Source of the DNA: Bacteroides sp.
GTDB lineage: Bacteria > Bacteroidota > Bacteroidia > Bacteroidales > Bacteroidaceae
DNA: 19,625 nt
Reading direction: 5' to 3'
NCBI GenBank assembly: GCA_019414665.1
Contig: DXLO01000034.1
Coordinates: 1 to 19,625, forward strand
Shown: one piece after another, positions 1 through 7,652 of the stretch
How positions within the stretch are numbered: position 1 is the first letter of the stretch
How the letters are laid out: the number at the start of each line of letters is the position of its first letter
Notes under the pieces: model-generated
Databases searched by the model: none
Told to the model about the DNA's origin: nothing
The model's input: only the letters and a program-made list of their open reading frames with translations
Made by a program: the position numbers and the translations under genes

Positions 1-55
1 CAAGGCAATCGGCTTTATATAGCGTAATGTCTTTTTCAAAAACGATCTTTTTCAT
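1..55 (-). CDS. 5' end of a gene running off the left edge, possibly a DNA methyltransferase
   Basis: An ATG at 55-53 opens a frame of 18 codons that stays open to the window edge. The visible protein begins MKKIVFEKDITLYKADCL. The stretch ITLYKADCL resembles the N-terminus of many beta-class N6-adenine or N4-cytosine DNA methyltransferases, where a strand reading LYxGDCLEVL precedes the DPPY motif. Orphan methyltransferases of this kind are common on conjugative elements. Only 18 residues are visible and the catalytic motif would lie outside the window, so this is a guess from a short match. The upstream sequence has no strong ribosome binding site. It follows the broken small frame at 67-234 in the same direction. 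Confidence 0.3.
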   Translation of the reverse strand, partial: MKKIVFEKDITLYKADCL

Positions 56-66
56 TACATCTTTTA

Positions 67-234
67 TTAATGTCCATTTGCCTCTTGGTTATAGGCCAGA
101 TAGACTTGTTTGTACTTAAAGTTTCTTTCTCTGTTTGTACTTCTCCGAACATTCAGGACGAAACGCTTTTCCTGCGTTTTAAGATATTCCTTATCAATTT
201 TGGTACATAGAAGTCATAATCTAACTTGTGGCAT
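67..234 (-). pseudogene. Small conjugation-operon frame interrupted by a stop at codon 7
   Basis: An ATG at 234-232 lies six bases after a near-ideal ribosome binding site and directly follows the 241-residue gene, so it looks like the start of the next gene of the operon. It reads MPQVRL and then meets TGA at 216-214. Past that stop the same frame stays open for 48 more codons, giving a basic peptide (TKIDKEYLKTQEKRFVLNV and on to YNQEANGH) that ends at TAA 69-67. Either this is a small gene broken by a nonsense or frameshift mutation, or only a six-residue leader is made. I do not recognise the peptide. The position is where later conjugation genes such as traJ would be expected, and none are present. 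Confidence 0.35.
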
Positions 235-240
235 TATTTA

Positions 241-247
241 CCTCCTT
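241..247 (-). promoter_or_regulatory. Strong Shine-Dalgarno before the broken small frame
   Basis: On the minus strand the sequence reads AAGGAGG, six bases before the ATG at 234. Bacteroidales genes often lack such a strong site, but the same AAGGAGG also precedes the 241-residue gene (start 985), so it appears to be a habit of this operon. It supports 234 as a start that was once, or still is, used for translation. Confidence 0.6.
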
Positions 248-259
248 CCTCTTTTACCG

Positions 260-985
260 TCAATAATCCAGTCGCCCCGCATTGCGCCATCGTCCGAAAG
301 CACCGTCAATAATTTCCCGTTTGGTACGTTCCCGGTAAATCTTCGATTTCCAGTAGCCGATACGTACCTGTATGTATCTCCATGTCTCGATGTATGCCCG
401 GTTCAAGTGTTGCTCAATGCTGTCCAGCGACTTGTTCACGGACTCCAGTACCATAAGCAGGTCGCTGGTCGAGCAGGCCGCTGCGCCCGTGGCATACAGT
501 ACGAGGTCGCTCACCGACTTATAGAGGTGTTCGCCCTCGTTGGCGATGTCCCGTATTGCTTTTTCATTGATAGTCAGTATCAGTGCGTCTGACGGCTCGA
601 TGTTCCCATGTTTCAGGATTTTCTCATGGAAAGCCCCCAGCATGGTCTTATAGTCACCGATACGGTCACTTACCGAGCTGTAGGTATCCTTCACGTTCAG
701 CACCGTCCGCAGGGATTGGTACATCACGTCGATGACATCAAAGGCACGGGTATAGCGGTCAAGGTCGATATTTACTTCCTTGTATTTGCCCGTCTCCTCA
801 CGGCTGTACTCATGCAGCAGTTGGTTGCTGTATTCCAGCGTGCTTCGGGCCAGCAACAGGCTGCGTTGTTTTTTGTGGTCATTTATGTACGCTTCCACCG
901 ACACGATATCGAATGTCCATTGGCCCTTGGCGACATCGGGTAGTAGCGCAAGCAACGTAATGGCTATCAGTATAGTGCGTTTCAT
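260..985 (-). CDS. Exported conjugation-operon protein, 241 aa, TraI/VirB5-like in layout
   Basis: The protein starts with a clear signal peptide: MKRT, then a hydrophobic stretch to about residue 18 and likely cleavage before QWTFD. It should act in the periplasm or outer envelope. The rest is mostly helical and charged, with several heptad-like stretches. Its start overlaps the stop of the upstream 843-residue gene by four bases (ATGA, 982-985), and AAGGAGG lies seven bases before the start, so start choice is firm. In Bacteroides conjugative transposons the gene after traG is usually a secreted helical TraI (DUF4141) related in layout to TrbJ/VirB5 pilus-tip proteins. Size and layout fit, but I cannot see a diagnostic motif. 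The role in mating-pair formation is inferred from context. Confidence 0.7.
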   Translation of the reverse strand: MKRTILIAITLLALLPDVAKGQWTFDIVSVEAYINDHKKQRSLLLARSTLEYSNQLLHEYSREETGKYKEVNIDLDRYTRAFDVIDVMYQSLRTVLNVKDTYSSVSDRIGDYKTMLGAFHEKILKHGNIEPSDALILTINEKAIRDIANEGEHLYKSVSDLVLYATGAAACSTSDLLMVLESVNKSLDSIEQHLNRAYIETWRYIQVRIGYWKSKIYRERTKREIIDGAFGRWRNAGRLDY

Positions 986-3513
986 GGCCGTACCTCCTTT
1001 CTGCCACTTCGGGATGTCCGTGCGTTTTCTACCCAGCGGTCATGGCACTCTTCCACGAGTGTCAGCCTACGACCCTCGTCCGTATCGAGTCCCGGTAGCA
1101 CATCCTTCAGTACGTCGATGATGTTCCGCTTGTAGTGCATCATCTTCTCCAAGGATACGAGGTCGGCGTATATTTTCGTGATACGTGAATCCACTTCTCG
1201 TGCGATTTCGAGGCGGTCACTTGACCAAAGCAGGTGGTACACGTCGCTGTTCGGTACTTCTTCCATAGGTTCTGTACGGGCATACTCGGTAGTGATTTTA
1301 CAGTTGGGATATTCCCGTGCGATTTCCGATATGCGATTATTCACGATTTTAGTCTTTTCCTCGTTCGGCAGGTTCGGATCGAGTGTCAGTACATCGGCAA
1401 CGTGCGTGTCTGTGTATGCCGAAGTCAATTCCCAACTGATTTGGATAATGGCACGGTGAATCTTGATACCCAGAAAGTATTTCGGCTTCCGTGCGATAGA
1501 AATAGTCGCACGGAACGTAATGATACCATTGATGTTCGGCATCGTCGCCTTACGGACGAACGTATAGCCGCTCCATGTACCTCCGTCCTGCCAAGTGAGG
1601 CTATAGGCTGTCTTGCAATCCTGCATGATAGCCGGTAGGCGGTAGTAATCATCTGTCGGCACATCGTTCTCTGCTTCCGCTTCCTGCTTCGCATCTGCGT
1701 ACTCCTTCTGTTTTTGTTGCCACTCGGCAAGTTCGCTTTTCAGTTCCTCGATACGTGTCCGGTTGGAGTTATATTGTTGCCGATAAGCTGCTGCGTCTTC
1801 CACGCTCGCCTCGGCAATTTTTTTCAGAAGGTCGGCGTTTTCCTTTTCCAAGGCACTAATCTGAGATTGAAGAACGGCGACTTGATTGTCCGCTTCCCGT
1901 ATCAGTGCGTCCAGTTCTGAAAGATCCAGTTCGTTCTCCGTTACCGAGGTCTGCATGACGCACTCTTTGGAATGGGCGTCCAGTGAGCCGCCACACTTGC
2001 GACACTTGTATTGTGTCGAGCCTTGTCCCAGCGTCGCCCCGTCTGAACAGGTTACACTGATGGTCACGCTTTCGCATCCCTGCAATTTTGCAGCGTCCGT
2101 CGCCTGATAATAGTTCCGTGCATCGGATGCTATGTAATAGACATAGCCTTCCTCGTTGTCATTGAACTCCGAGAGGCGGGCATTGAGTTGCGCTTTGAAC
2201 GTATTCAAATCCATCGAATAGGAGTCGAAGACATCCTCATAGACCACCTCCGTCCGATTCCAACTCTGTGTCACGTGTATCTCGTAGGCGTATGCCTTCT
2301 TTGTCTGTTTGTTACCCTTACTGATGATATAGGCCTGTTGTCGGGTATTGATAGTATAGGTGTAGCCATCGTTGCTATTGTTGAGCTGTTGTACTCGACT
2401 TCTTGACCATCCGGCATACCGTTCTGAATTGGCGAGGGCCTGCTCCCGTTGCGAAGCGTTCGGATAAAATCCCGGATCACTCGTGTTAAAGCGTGTCCAT
2501 GCACCCCCGTTCAATATGCTGTTGTCGTCTGTCGGTGGGTAGTAGTCGCATAGAGAAATGCTTCCTTGATCACGCCGTGCGATATACCACCGTTGCGTGT
2601 AATAGTTCCCGACAGCATTGTCCATATAGTCGGTCATCCACGATGTGAGGTCGTAATTGCTGAAATTGAACAATGCGGCCACGCTATCCTGACCGCCCAC
2701 CATGTCGATTAGCAGACTGCCGATGTCATGTTCCGCCTGCTCGAAGAGAGTACTGTAGTGTTCATACAGGTTGCCGATTTCATTGACTTTGCCACCCAAC
2801 AGGTCATGGAACGCACTACTTTGCAGTAGAGCGTCACCGAGGTTCTCCATACCTGATGTTGCCAGCCCTACGCCCATGTTATAAAGGTTGTCAATGTCGC
2901 CCTTTAAGTTCTCAATCGTGAAATTGCCCGGCACTTTGGTAAAGTTGTCCAACATCCGTTGCCAATCGGTACCGCCCAGTTCTGCGAGGTTCAGCAAGGT
3001 GGCAATGTCGCGGTCAATTTCCAGAAAAGCGATGTCCGAGAACGACAGCGTGCTGTTTGTCACCACACTTTCGAACTGCATACACAGGCTCTTCGTATCG
3101 TCGCACACTTTCATCAGGTAGCTGCCCCAGTGGATTGCTGTTTGTGGTGAGCGCAGCATCAGCTTCGCCACCACCCATATTTTCGGCATGATTTTTTCTG
3201 CCACCATGTGGTAAATTCGATGATAGTAGTAATTTTCCGTGCTGCTGCACCAGATGCCAAGGTCGGACAGAGCCTTGTGTTCCAAAAATTTGGAAGAAAA
3301 TATCCCTGCTGCCGCCACTTCTGCCGCCGTATAGTGTTTCAGAATATCATCCACCTGCTCGCGGTAGTAGCTTTCGGCTACTGCCTCCGTGCCGAATGCT
3401 GCGGCCATGGCCGCCACGGTACGAGCGTCATAGTTCACGCTGTAATATTGTGCGTGAACATGCTGTGTCAGGGCAGGCAATAGGATAACCCAAAAGATAA
3501 ACAGCCGTTTCAT
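982..3513 (-). CDS. Large exported coiled-coil conjugation-operon protein, 843 aa
   Basis: An N-terminal signal peptide (MKRLFIFWVILLPALTQHVHA, likely cut before QYYSV) indicates export. The first 250 or so residues are helical. The middle is rich in Tyr, Asn and Trp (around YYTQRWYIARRD). A cysteine cluster around residues 480-520 includes CRKC at 504-507 and looks like a zinc ribbon or disulfide knot. A long coiled coil follows at about 528-615, with repeated ELDALI, LEKENADLLKK and IEELKSELAEW heptads. The C-terminal 220 residues are mixed. The gene lies four bases after the 212-residue gene and overlaps the next by four, with GAGGT before the ATG. I do not recognise a named family. Export and position suggest a structural or stabilising part of the mating apparatus. 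Confidence 0.75.
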   Translation of the reverse strand: MKRLFIFWVILLPALTQHVHAQYYSVNYDARTVAAMAAAFGTEAVAESYYREQVDDILKHYTAAEVAAAGIFSSKFLEHKALSDLGIWCSSTENYYYHRIYHMVAEKIMPKIWVVAKLMLRSPQTAIHWGSYLMKVCDDTKSLCMQFESVVTNSTLSFSDIAFLEIDRDIATLLNLAELGGTDWQRMLDNFTKVPGNFTIENLKGDIDNLYNMGVGLATSGMENLGDALLQSSAFHDLLGGKVNEIGNLYEHYSTLFEQAEHDIGSLLIDMVGGQDSVAALFNFSNYDLTSWMTDYMDNAVGNYYTQRWYIARRDQGSISLCDYYPPTDDNSILNGGAWTRFNTSDPGFYPNASQREQALANSERYAGWSRSRVQQLNNSNDGYTYTINTRQQAYIISKGNKQTKKAYAYEIHVTQSWNRTEVVYEDVFDSYSMDLNTFKAQLNARLSEFNDNEEGYVYYIASDARNYYQATDAAKLQGCESVTISVTCSDGATLGQGSTQYKCRKCGGSLDAHSKECVMQTSVTENELDLSELDALIREADNQVAVLQSQISALEKENADLLKKIAEASVEDAAAYRQQYNSNRTRIEELKSELAEWQQKQKEYADAKQEAEAENDVPTDDYYRLPAIMQDCKTAYSLTWQDGGTWSGYTFVRKATMPNINGIITFRATISIARKPKYFLGIKIHRAIIQISWELTSAYTDTHVADVLTLDPNLPNEEKTKIVNNRISEIAREYPNCKITTEYARTEPMEEVPNSDVYHLLWSSDRLEIAREVDSRITKIYADLVSLEKMMHYKRNIIDVLKDVLPGLDTDEGRRLTLVEECHDRWVENARTSRSGRKEVRP

Positions 3514-3517
3514 CGTT

Positions 3518-4156
3518 TCAGACCTCTTTTATGTATTCCGGTTCCTTGTGATTGAAATACCACCGTTCAGATTCGATACAATTCTCCGTGACAAGTCGGC
3601 AGAACATATCATGTATGATGGTAGTATCCTTGATGGCCCTTTTGATCCGGGCTTCTTGGGAGCCGAACCATCTCAAAAAGAAAGGCTGGTTTAGATAAGT
3701 TTCGCGCACGGTCTGATAACGTAGCCATCCCAAGTCACTTAGTCTTTTTTCACTCATCGGACTACTGTTCAGTTCCCTGAATAGTTCTTCTCGAAACCTG
3801 TTTTCATCGAAGACAGGTTTGCTGTTACATAGCCTGTCGCACATATCGTAAAACTCCTTTTCTTTGGGGTTTTCTTCATAATACCGGTTCAAATACGCTT
3901 CCAGTTCTACATCGGACATACCCAACCGAAGGGAATACTCTGCCAACAACCGTTCGATGGCGGCTACTTTGTCCGGTGTCATGTCATCCATGCGGAGCAG
4001 GTTCTCCTTGGACAGCATACAAAACTCCCGGAGGGACAAAACAGTGAGTTCCGGATTGCTGACAGAGATTTGTTCGCGCGTCAAGCTGCTTTCAAACCCC
4101 ATCATATTTATCCCGTAGCCCAGTGACAGGGTGATTAAAATCCTTTTCGTTTTCAT
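3518..4156 (-). CDS. 212-aa conjugation-operon protein with a possible helix-hairpin-helix
   Basis: The start ATG shares one base with the traG stop (TAATG, 4154-4158), so translation is probably coupled to traG. No good ribosome binding site is visible. Residues 36-81 read like the C-terminal domain of RNA polymerase alpha, a tandem helix-hairpin-helix fold: PELTVLSLREFCMLSKENLL, then KVAAIERLLAEYSLRLGM. The alpha consensus has the same order, a short strand-like ELSVRS, a helix with a leucine, and a final helix of the form SLEEIxxxLAExGLxLG. The rest is acidic and helical without known motifs. The first 20 residues are mildly hydrophobic but a poor signal peptide, so a cytoplasmic location is more likely. 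I do not recognise the family as a whole. Confidence 0.7.
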   Translation of the reverse strand: MKTKRILITLSLGYGINMMGFESSLTREQISVSNPELTVLSLREFCMLSKENLLRMDDMTPDKVAAIERLLAEYSLRLGMSDVELEAYLNRYYEENPKEKEFYDMCDRLCNSKPVFDENRFREELFRELNSSPMSEKRLSDLGWLRYQTVRETYLNQPFFLRWFGSQEARIKRAIKDTTIIHDMFCRLVTENCIESERWYFNHKEPEYIKEV

Positions 4157-6867
4157 TATGATGTTATTTTAGTGGTTAAGTTCAGTACACATCCCGCTTC
4201 ATTAACTTTCTGCGCAAACGGCAATGCCTTGCCGATACCGCTGGTATTCCAGTCGCGGCAATATGCCTCGATAGCCTCTTGGTGGCTGCATTGTAACTCG
4301 CGCTTGTAAAGCTTCAGAGCCTCTTTCTCCGCTCGTTCGGTCGTGTAAGTCATGTAGCACTCGCGCGGTTCTTCCACGCCATAAACACCGCTGGTCGTGC
4401 CCCGACGGATAAACACCTCGCGGAAGAAGCTGCGTCCTTCCTTGTTTTCAAGGCGGTTAATGGTGAAAATTTTCTTACAGTCCACGTCCGTTAGGCCAAG
4501 AATCGTCTTGATGGTGTCGAAACGTTCCTTGAATTTGCTCTGGTCAAGCAGCATCACCACATCCGAGTTATTGATGATGGCCTCTTTCACGATTTCGCTG
4601 CCGATGATGTCTTGTATTTCCTGTGTCACCACGCCCACACTGGCCCAGAATTTACGCGCTGTTTTGTACATAAATTTAATGTACTCCGCCATCAGCGGGC
4701 TGGCGATGGCTTTCCATGCTTCCTCGATGACAAGGACTTTGCGGTTCTTCTTGATGCGCATTTTTTGCAAGAAAACATCCATGATAATCAGCGTGACCAA
4801 AGGAAAAAGCAGCGGGTCATCTTTTATGCTGTCGATTTCGAAGACCACGAACGTCTCGTCGAACAGCGAGCTGTCCATGTTCTCGTTCAGCGTTTTTTCG
4901 TGGTTGCCGCCCAAATAGAAGTCCTTCATCATATAGCGGTATGTCGAGAGGTCGATGCCCGTGATACGGTTCTCCTCACAGATATCCGGGATGCGCTGCA
5001 CGGAATATTCATAGAAAGAGTTGAATGACAGTTCCTCCACTTTCAGTTCCTTGCGTCGGCCCTCTATCTCGTCAATGATACCCTCGATGCGGACCGCGCG
5101 TTCCCGTTCGCTTTCGTGCCGCTTCTCACTGCTGTTGCGGTCATCAATAACGAGGCTCTTACGCAAGTCCTCACGCTGTTGGGGTGTGAAGCCCTCGAAA
5201 CCATTGAAGTAGGCGTCGTAATATTCCGTGATGACGTGCTCTATCAGACGGTCTTCCGTCTTTGTGACCGTTCCCTGCGTACCTTTCCAGATAAGCAAGA
5301 CGAGGTTTTTCAAGAATCCCGTTTTTTCTACGTTCATCTCTTCCCGATTGATGCGGAACGGATTCATCGTGATGGGCCGTTCCTCGGTATAGCTGATATA
5401 CTTGCCGCCGAAATACTCGCATAGCCCCTCGTATGAGTTACCCGTATCGACCATTACCACGTCCGTCCCCTGTTCATGCAACTGGCGCACGACGGAGTTC
5501 ATGTGGAAACTCTTTCCGCTGCCCGAAGGCCCCAGGCAGAAAAAATTCGAGTTGTCGGTCAGCTTGTTTTTTCCCTCTTTTCCCGTGATGTCGATAGCTA
5601 CCGGAACACCTTGACGGTCAGTATAATAAATTTTTATCGGCGTTTCCTCACTATGCTGCACCCGTTCCTTGTACATCAGGCATACCGCAGCGTCGGAGAG
5701 GGTCAGAAAACGGTCATATTCCTCGTTCAGGCTGTAACAGTTGCCCGGAAATGAACTGACGAACAGTTCCAGTTGGTTGTATGCACGCTTACTGATATGT
5801 ATGCCCATGCGCCCAAAAGCGTTTTCCAAGTGATTCGTGCATTTTTGAAGGTCGGTGTCGGCAGGCACGCCCACCACCATGTTGAAGTGCGTGTACACGA
5901 GCAGTTTGCTTTCACGGGCTATTACGTCCTGTACCTGCTTGATGTCCTCTACGGCCATTTGGTTACTCGGATTGGGGATGCTTGCGTGCCGGTTCTTCTT
6001 TTTGTCGAGTAATGCCAGTTCACGCTTCTGACTGGGCAGGAAAATAATTTGGTTGTACACCACCGTTTCTGCGTTCGGAATATTATCCACCACCGAGACA
6101 AGATCCACTGGCATCTCGGTATTATTCACCTCGATATTGGTATAGGGACGTATCAGCGAGGGGAGTGCGGCGCAGTCCACGTCCACGAGGCTGTACACCT
6201 TACAGCGTTTATCACCCATAGATACCGTTTCGTCGTCAGACTTGACATTCGTCATCGAGACCGTACGGTCTTTGAAGTTCATCGCAAAGTAACGGTCCAC
6301 ATATTCGCTTGCCTCGGCTTTGTTCAGGAATTTCACTTGTATACCGCTGTCGCGTAGTAGGTCTCGAACCTTATAAATCTTCACGAGGAAATCGCGCCAT
6401 TTCTTGCTATCGTAAGAGAAAAGACGGCTCTTCTTGGCTTCCTGTGTGATAGTCAGATAGCAAAGGCTGTCCGTGTACGGACGCCCATTAAAATAACGGA
6501 AGTACGATGCTGAGAGAAATTCTTGATTATTCTCCGGCTCGTTCGCGAACTGTTTTCTCACGAAGATGTCCTGTTTGTGTAAGGCATATCCTTCGCCCAG
6601 TGTTTGCGCAAGGGCAGAGAATAGATGCGTGAAATCGTAATAGCTGTCAATGTCTGCCGAATACTTCTGTACTGGATTTTCGATTTTCAAGACGGCGGAA
6701 TATTCACCCGTCTTGGTGTACAGCACACCCACACCATCTGTATCTTCCACAGAGAAATAGATATTCTGAAAGATGTGCTTGCGCTTGCCGCCCGTACCGA
6801 ACGTATAGACTGACAAGGCCATACCCGTACATAGGGCGATGAAAAATAAAATGATATATAGGGTCAT
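4156..6867 (-). CDS. traG: TraG-type conjugation ATPase (VirB4 family), 903 aa
   Basis: This is the inner-membrane-associated ATPase that powers assembly of the type IV secretion channel and pilus. An N-terminal hydrophobic segment (residues 2-22) anchors it. The nucleotide-binding core has Walker A GPSGSGKS at 446-453 and Walker B VLVIEEAW at 711-718 with E715 and E716. NNSDVVMLLDQSKFKERF follows as the VirB4-type sensor region, then the ending typical of Bacteroidetes TraG with its HQEAIEAY region. The length is slightly above the usual 800-850 of CTnDOT-like TraG, because of the membrane anchor. The gene looks intact. It follows traF after a 110-base gap that holds a strong stem-loop, and its stop overlaps the next start. 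Confidence 0.92.
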   Translation of the reverse strand: MTLYIILFFIALCTGMALSVYTFGTGGKRKHIFQNIYFSVEDTDGVGVLYTKTGEYSAVLKIENPVQKYSADIDSYYDFTHLFSALAQTLGEGYALHKQDIFVRKQFANEPENNQEFLSASYFRYFNGRPYTDSLCYLTITQEAKKSRLFSYDSKKWRDFLVKIYKVRDLLRDSGIQVKFLNKAEASEYVDRYFAMNFKDRTVSMTNVKSDDETVSMGDKRCKVYSLVDVDCAALPSLIRPYTNIEVNNTEMPVDLVSVVDNIPNAETVVYNQIIFLPSQKRELALLDKKKNRHASIPNPSNQMAVEDIKQVQDVIARESKLLVYTHFNMVVGVPADTDLQKCTNHLENAFGRMGIHISKRAYNQLELFVSSFPGNCYSLNEEYDRFLTLSDAAVCLMYKERVQHSEETPIKIYYTDRQGVPVAIDITGKEGKNKLTDNSNFFCLGPSGSGKSFHMNSVVRQLHEQGTDVVMVDTGNSYEGLCEYFGGKYISYTEERPITMNPFRINREEMNVEKTGFLKNLVLLIWKGTQGTVTKTEDRLIEHVITEYYDAYFNGFEGFTPQQREDLRKSLVIDDRNSSEKRHESERERAVRIEGIIDEIEGRRKELKVEELSFNSFYEYSVQRIPDICEENRITGIDLSTYRYMMKDFYLGGNHEKTLNENMDSSLFDETFVVFEIDSIKDDPLLFPLVTLIIMDVFLQKMRIKKNRKVLVIEEAWKAIASPLMAEYIKFMYKTARKFWASVGVVTQEIQDIIGSEIVKEAIINNSDVVMLLDQSKFKERFDTIKTILGLTDVDCKKIFTINRLENKEGRSFFREVFIRRGTTSGVYGVEEPRECYMTYTTERAEKEALKLYKRELQCSHQEAIEAYCRDWNTSGIGKALPFAQKVNEAGCVLNLTTKITS

Positions 6868-6890
6868 TCCGATATTCGTTCATTAAATAG

Positions 6891-6925
6891 GGGCAGGTCT
6901 GCCTCGGCTGGAGGCGGACCCGCCC
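6891..6925 (-). promoter_or_regulatory. GC-rich stem-loop between traF and traG
   Basis: Bases 6896-6905 pair with 6911-6920 (10 bp with one G:T wobble, five-base loop). The helix continues, after one mismatch, with 6891-6894 pairing with 6922-6925. The RNA stem lies about 25 bases upstream of the traG start in an otherwise tightly packed operon. No T-run follows, so it is not a simple terminator. It could stabilise or process the mRNA or tune traG translation. Confidence 0.55.
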
Positions 6926-6977
6926 GCGTTCAACAATCAATCAGCCACACACATTGCCGTGATGGTTTTTCTTATAG

Positions 6978-7271
6978 TCATACTTTGTGCGAATAGGCAT
7001 ACACATACACTCCACGTTTTACATTTTTGCTGTGCAGCCCTTTTCGCTGTTTGAGGATGATAAGCACGATTCCCGCAGATAAGACAGTTGCCAATACGAC
7101 CAGTCCGGCCACAAAGCCCATAAGACAGTAGGCGGCGATAAAGCCCACAATGGCTCCACCAGCCACGCCTGCCGCCCAATAGATGTAGCGGCCTTGTAAT
7201 CCCATCAGCTCCAAAGGCCGTTGTAACCCCTTGAACAGCGGATAATCCGGATAACGTCCGTCATTAATCAT
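6978..7271 (-). CDS. traF: TraF-type conjugation membrane protein (DUF4133), 97 aa
   Basis: The protein begins MINDGRYPDYPLFKGLQRPL. The segment YPLFKGLQRPLELMGLQ matches the signature opening of Bacteroidetes TraF (typically YPINKGINRPIEFKGL). Two close membrane helices at about residues 31-48 and 51-70 follow, then a basic tail. It corresponds to the VirB3-like inner membrane protein that works with the TraG ATPase, and lies between traE and traG as in CTnDOT-type operons. The start is 11 bases after the traE stop. The length is normal for the family and the gene appears intact. Confidence 0.88.
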   Translation of the reverse strand: MINDGRYPDYPLFKGLQRPLELMGLQGRYIYWAAGVAGGAIVGFIAAYCLMGFVAGLVVLATVLSAGIVLIILKQRKGLHSKNVKRGVYVYAYSHKV

Positions 7272-7282
7272 TTCCTGACTGT

Positions 7283-7390
7283 TTATGCGTTAATTCCGAA
7301 GAATAGAGGTAATGCTTGAGCCGCCGCAATCAGAAAAAGGCACGCCCCAACTACCATCATGATCTTCTTCTTGAGAATCTGCTCCCGAAT
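7283..7390 (-). pseudogene. traE: 3' remnant of traE (DUF4134)
   Basis: The last 35 codons before the stop at 7283 read IREQILKKKIMMVVGACLFL and on to LPLFFGINA. They align with the C-terminal membrane helix of Bacteroidetes TraE, whose usual form is IMGWGGACVFLLxxxTFxxxFFG. TraE is a VirB2-like protein of about 100 residues with a signal peptide and two helices. Here the signal peptide, the AGIxxA region and the first helix are missing. The open frame continues upstream to an ATG at 7474, but those 28 residues (MGFLKFLFPVCFFWLFPLSG and on) do not look like TraE and come from AT-rich sequence. The gene therefore looks truncated or fused at about 7390. Its place directly before traF supports the identification. 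Confidence 0.55.
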
Positions 7391-7652
7391 TGTAAAGTAC
7401 TGAATATCAATACTCCCCGAAAGCGGAAACAACCAAAAGAAACAAACTGGAAACAAAAATTTCAAAAACCCCAAAATGAAAACATCTGCTTAACATCTGT
7501 TAACACGGAAATGAACGGAAATTTCATTTTCTATCATTTTGCAAGCATATTAAAAGGGGATTAAAACTCGACAAATAGAATGAATCGAGGGAATATGACA
7601 AACAAAAAAGAAGATGTACCAGAGGCACACCTTCAACCCTATTAATTATTTT
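7391..7652. other. Junction and intergenic sequence between traE remnant and methyltransferase
   Basis: This 262-base stretch is clearly more AT-rich than the conjugation genes to its left. I see no convincing gene. It contains a direct repeat AACATCTG at 7481-7488 and 7492-7499, overlapping a small palindrome TTAACA/TGTTAA (7490-7495, 7498-7503). There is also a weak stem CTCGA/TCGAG at 7567-7571 and 7585-7589 without a T-run on the minus strand. It probably holds the end of the methyltransferase transcript and the recombination border with the conjugation operon. Confidence 0.5.

Noticed and set aside
161..179. Rho-independent terminator after the 241-residue gene
   Set aside because: The AAACGC/GCGTTT stem has only six pairs, a seven-base loop and no T-run on the minus strand, and it lies within the broken small frame.
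7283..7474. Intact 63-residue membrane protein gene before traF
   Set aside because: Only the last 35 residues resemble a family (TraE). The N-terminal 28 come from AT-rich sequence beyond the apparent breakpoint, so a truncated remnant is more likely.
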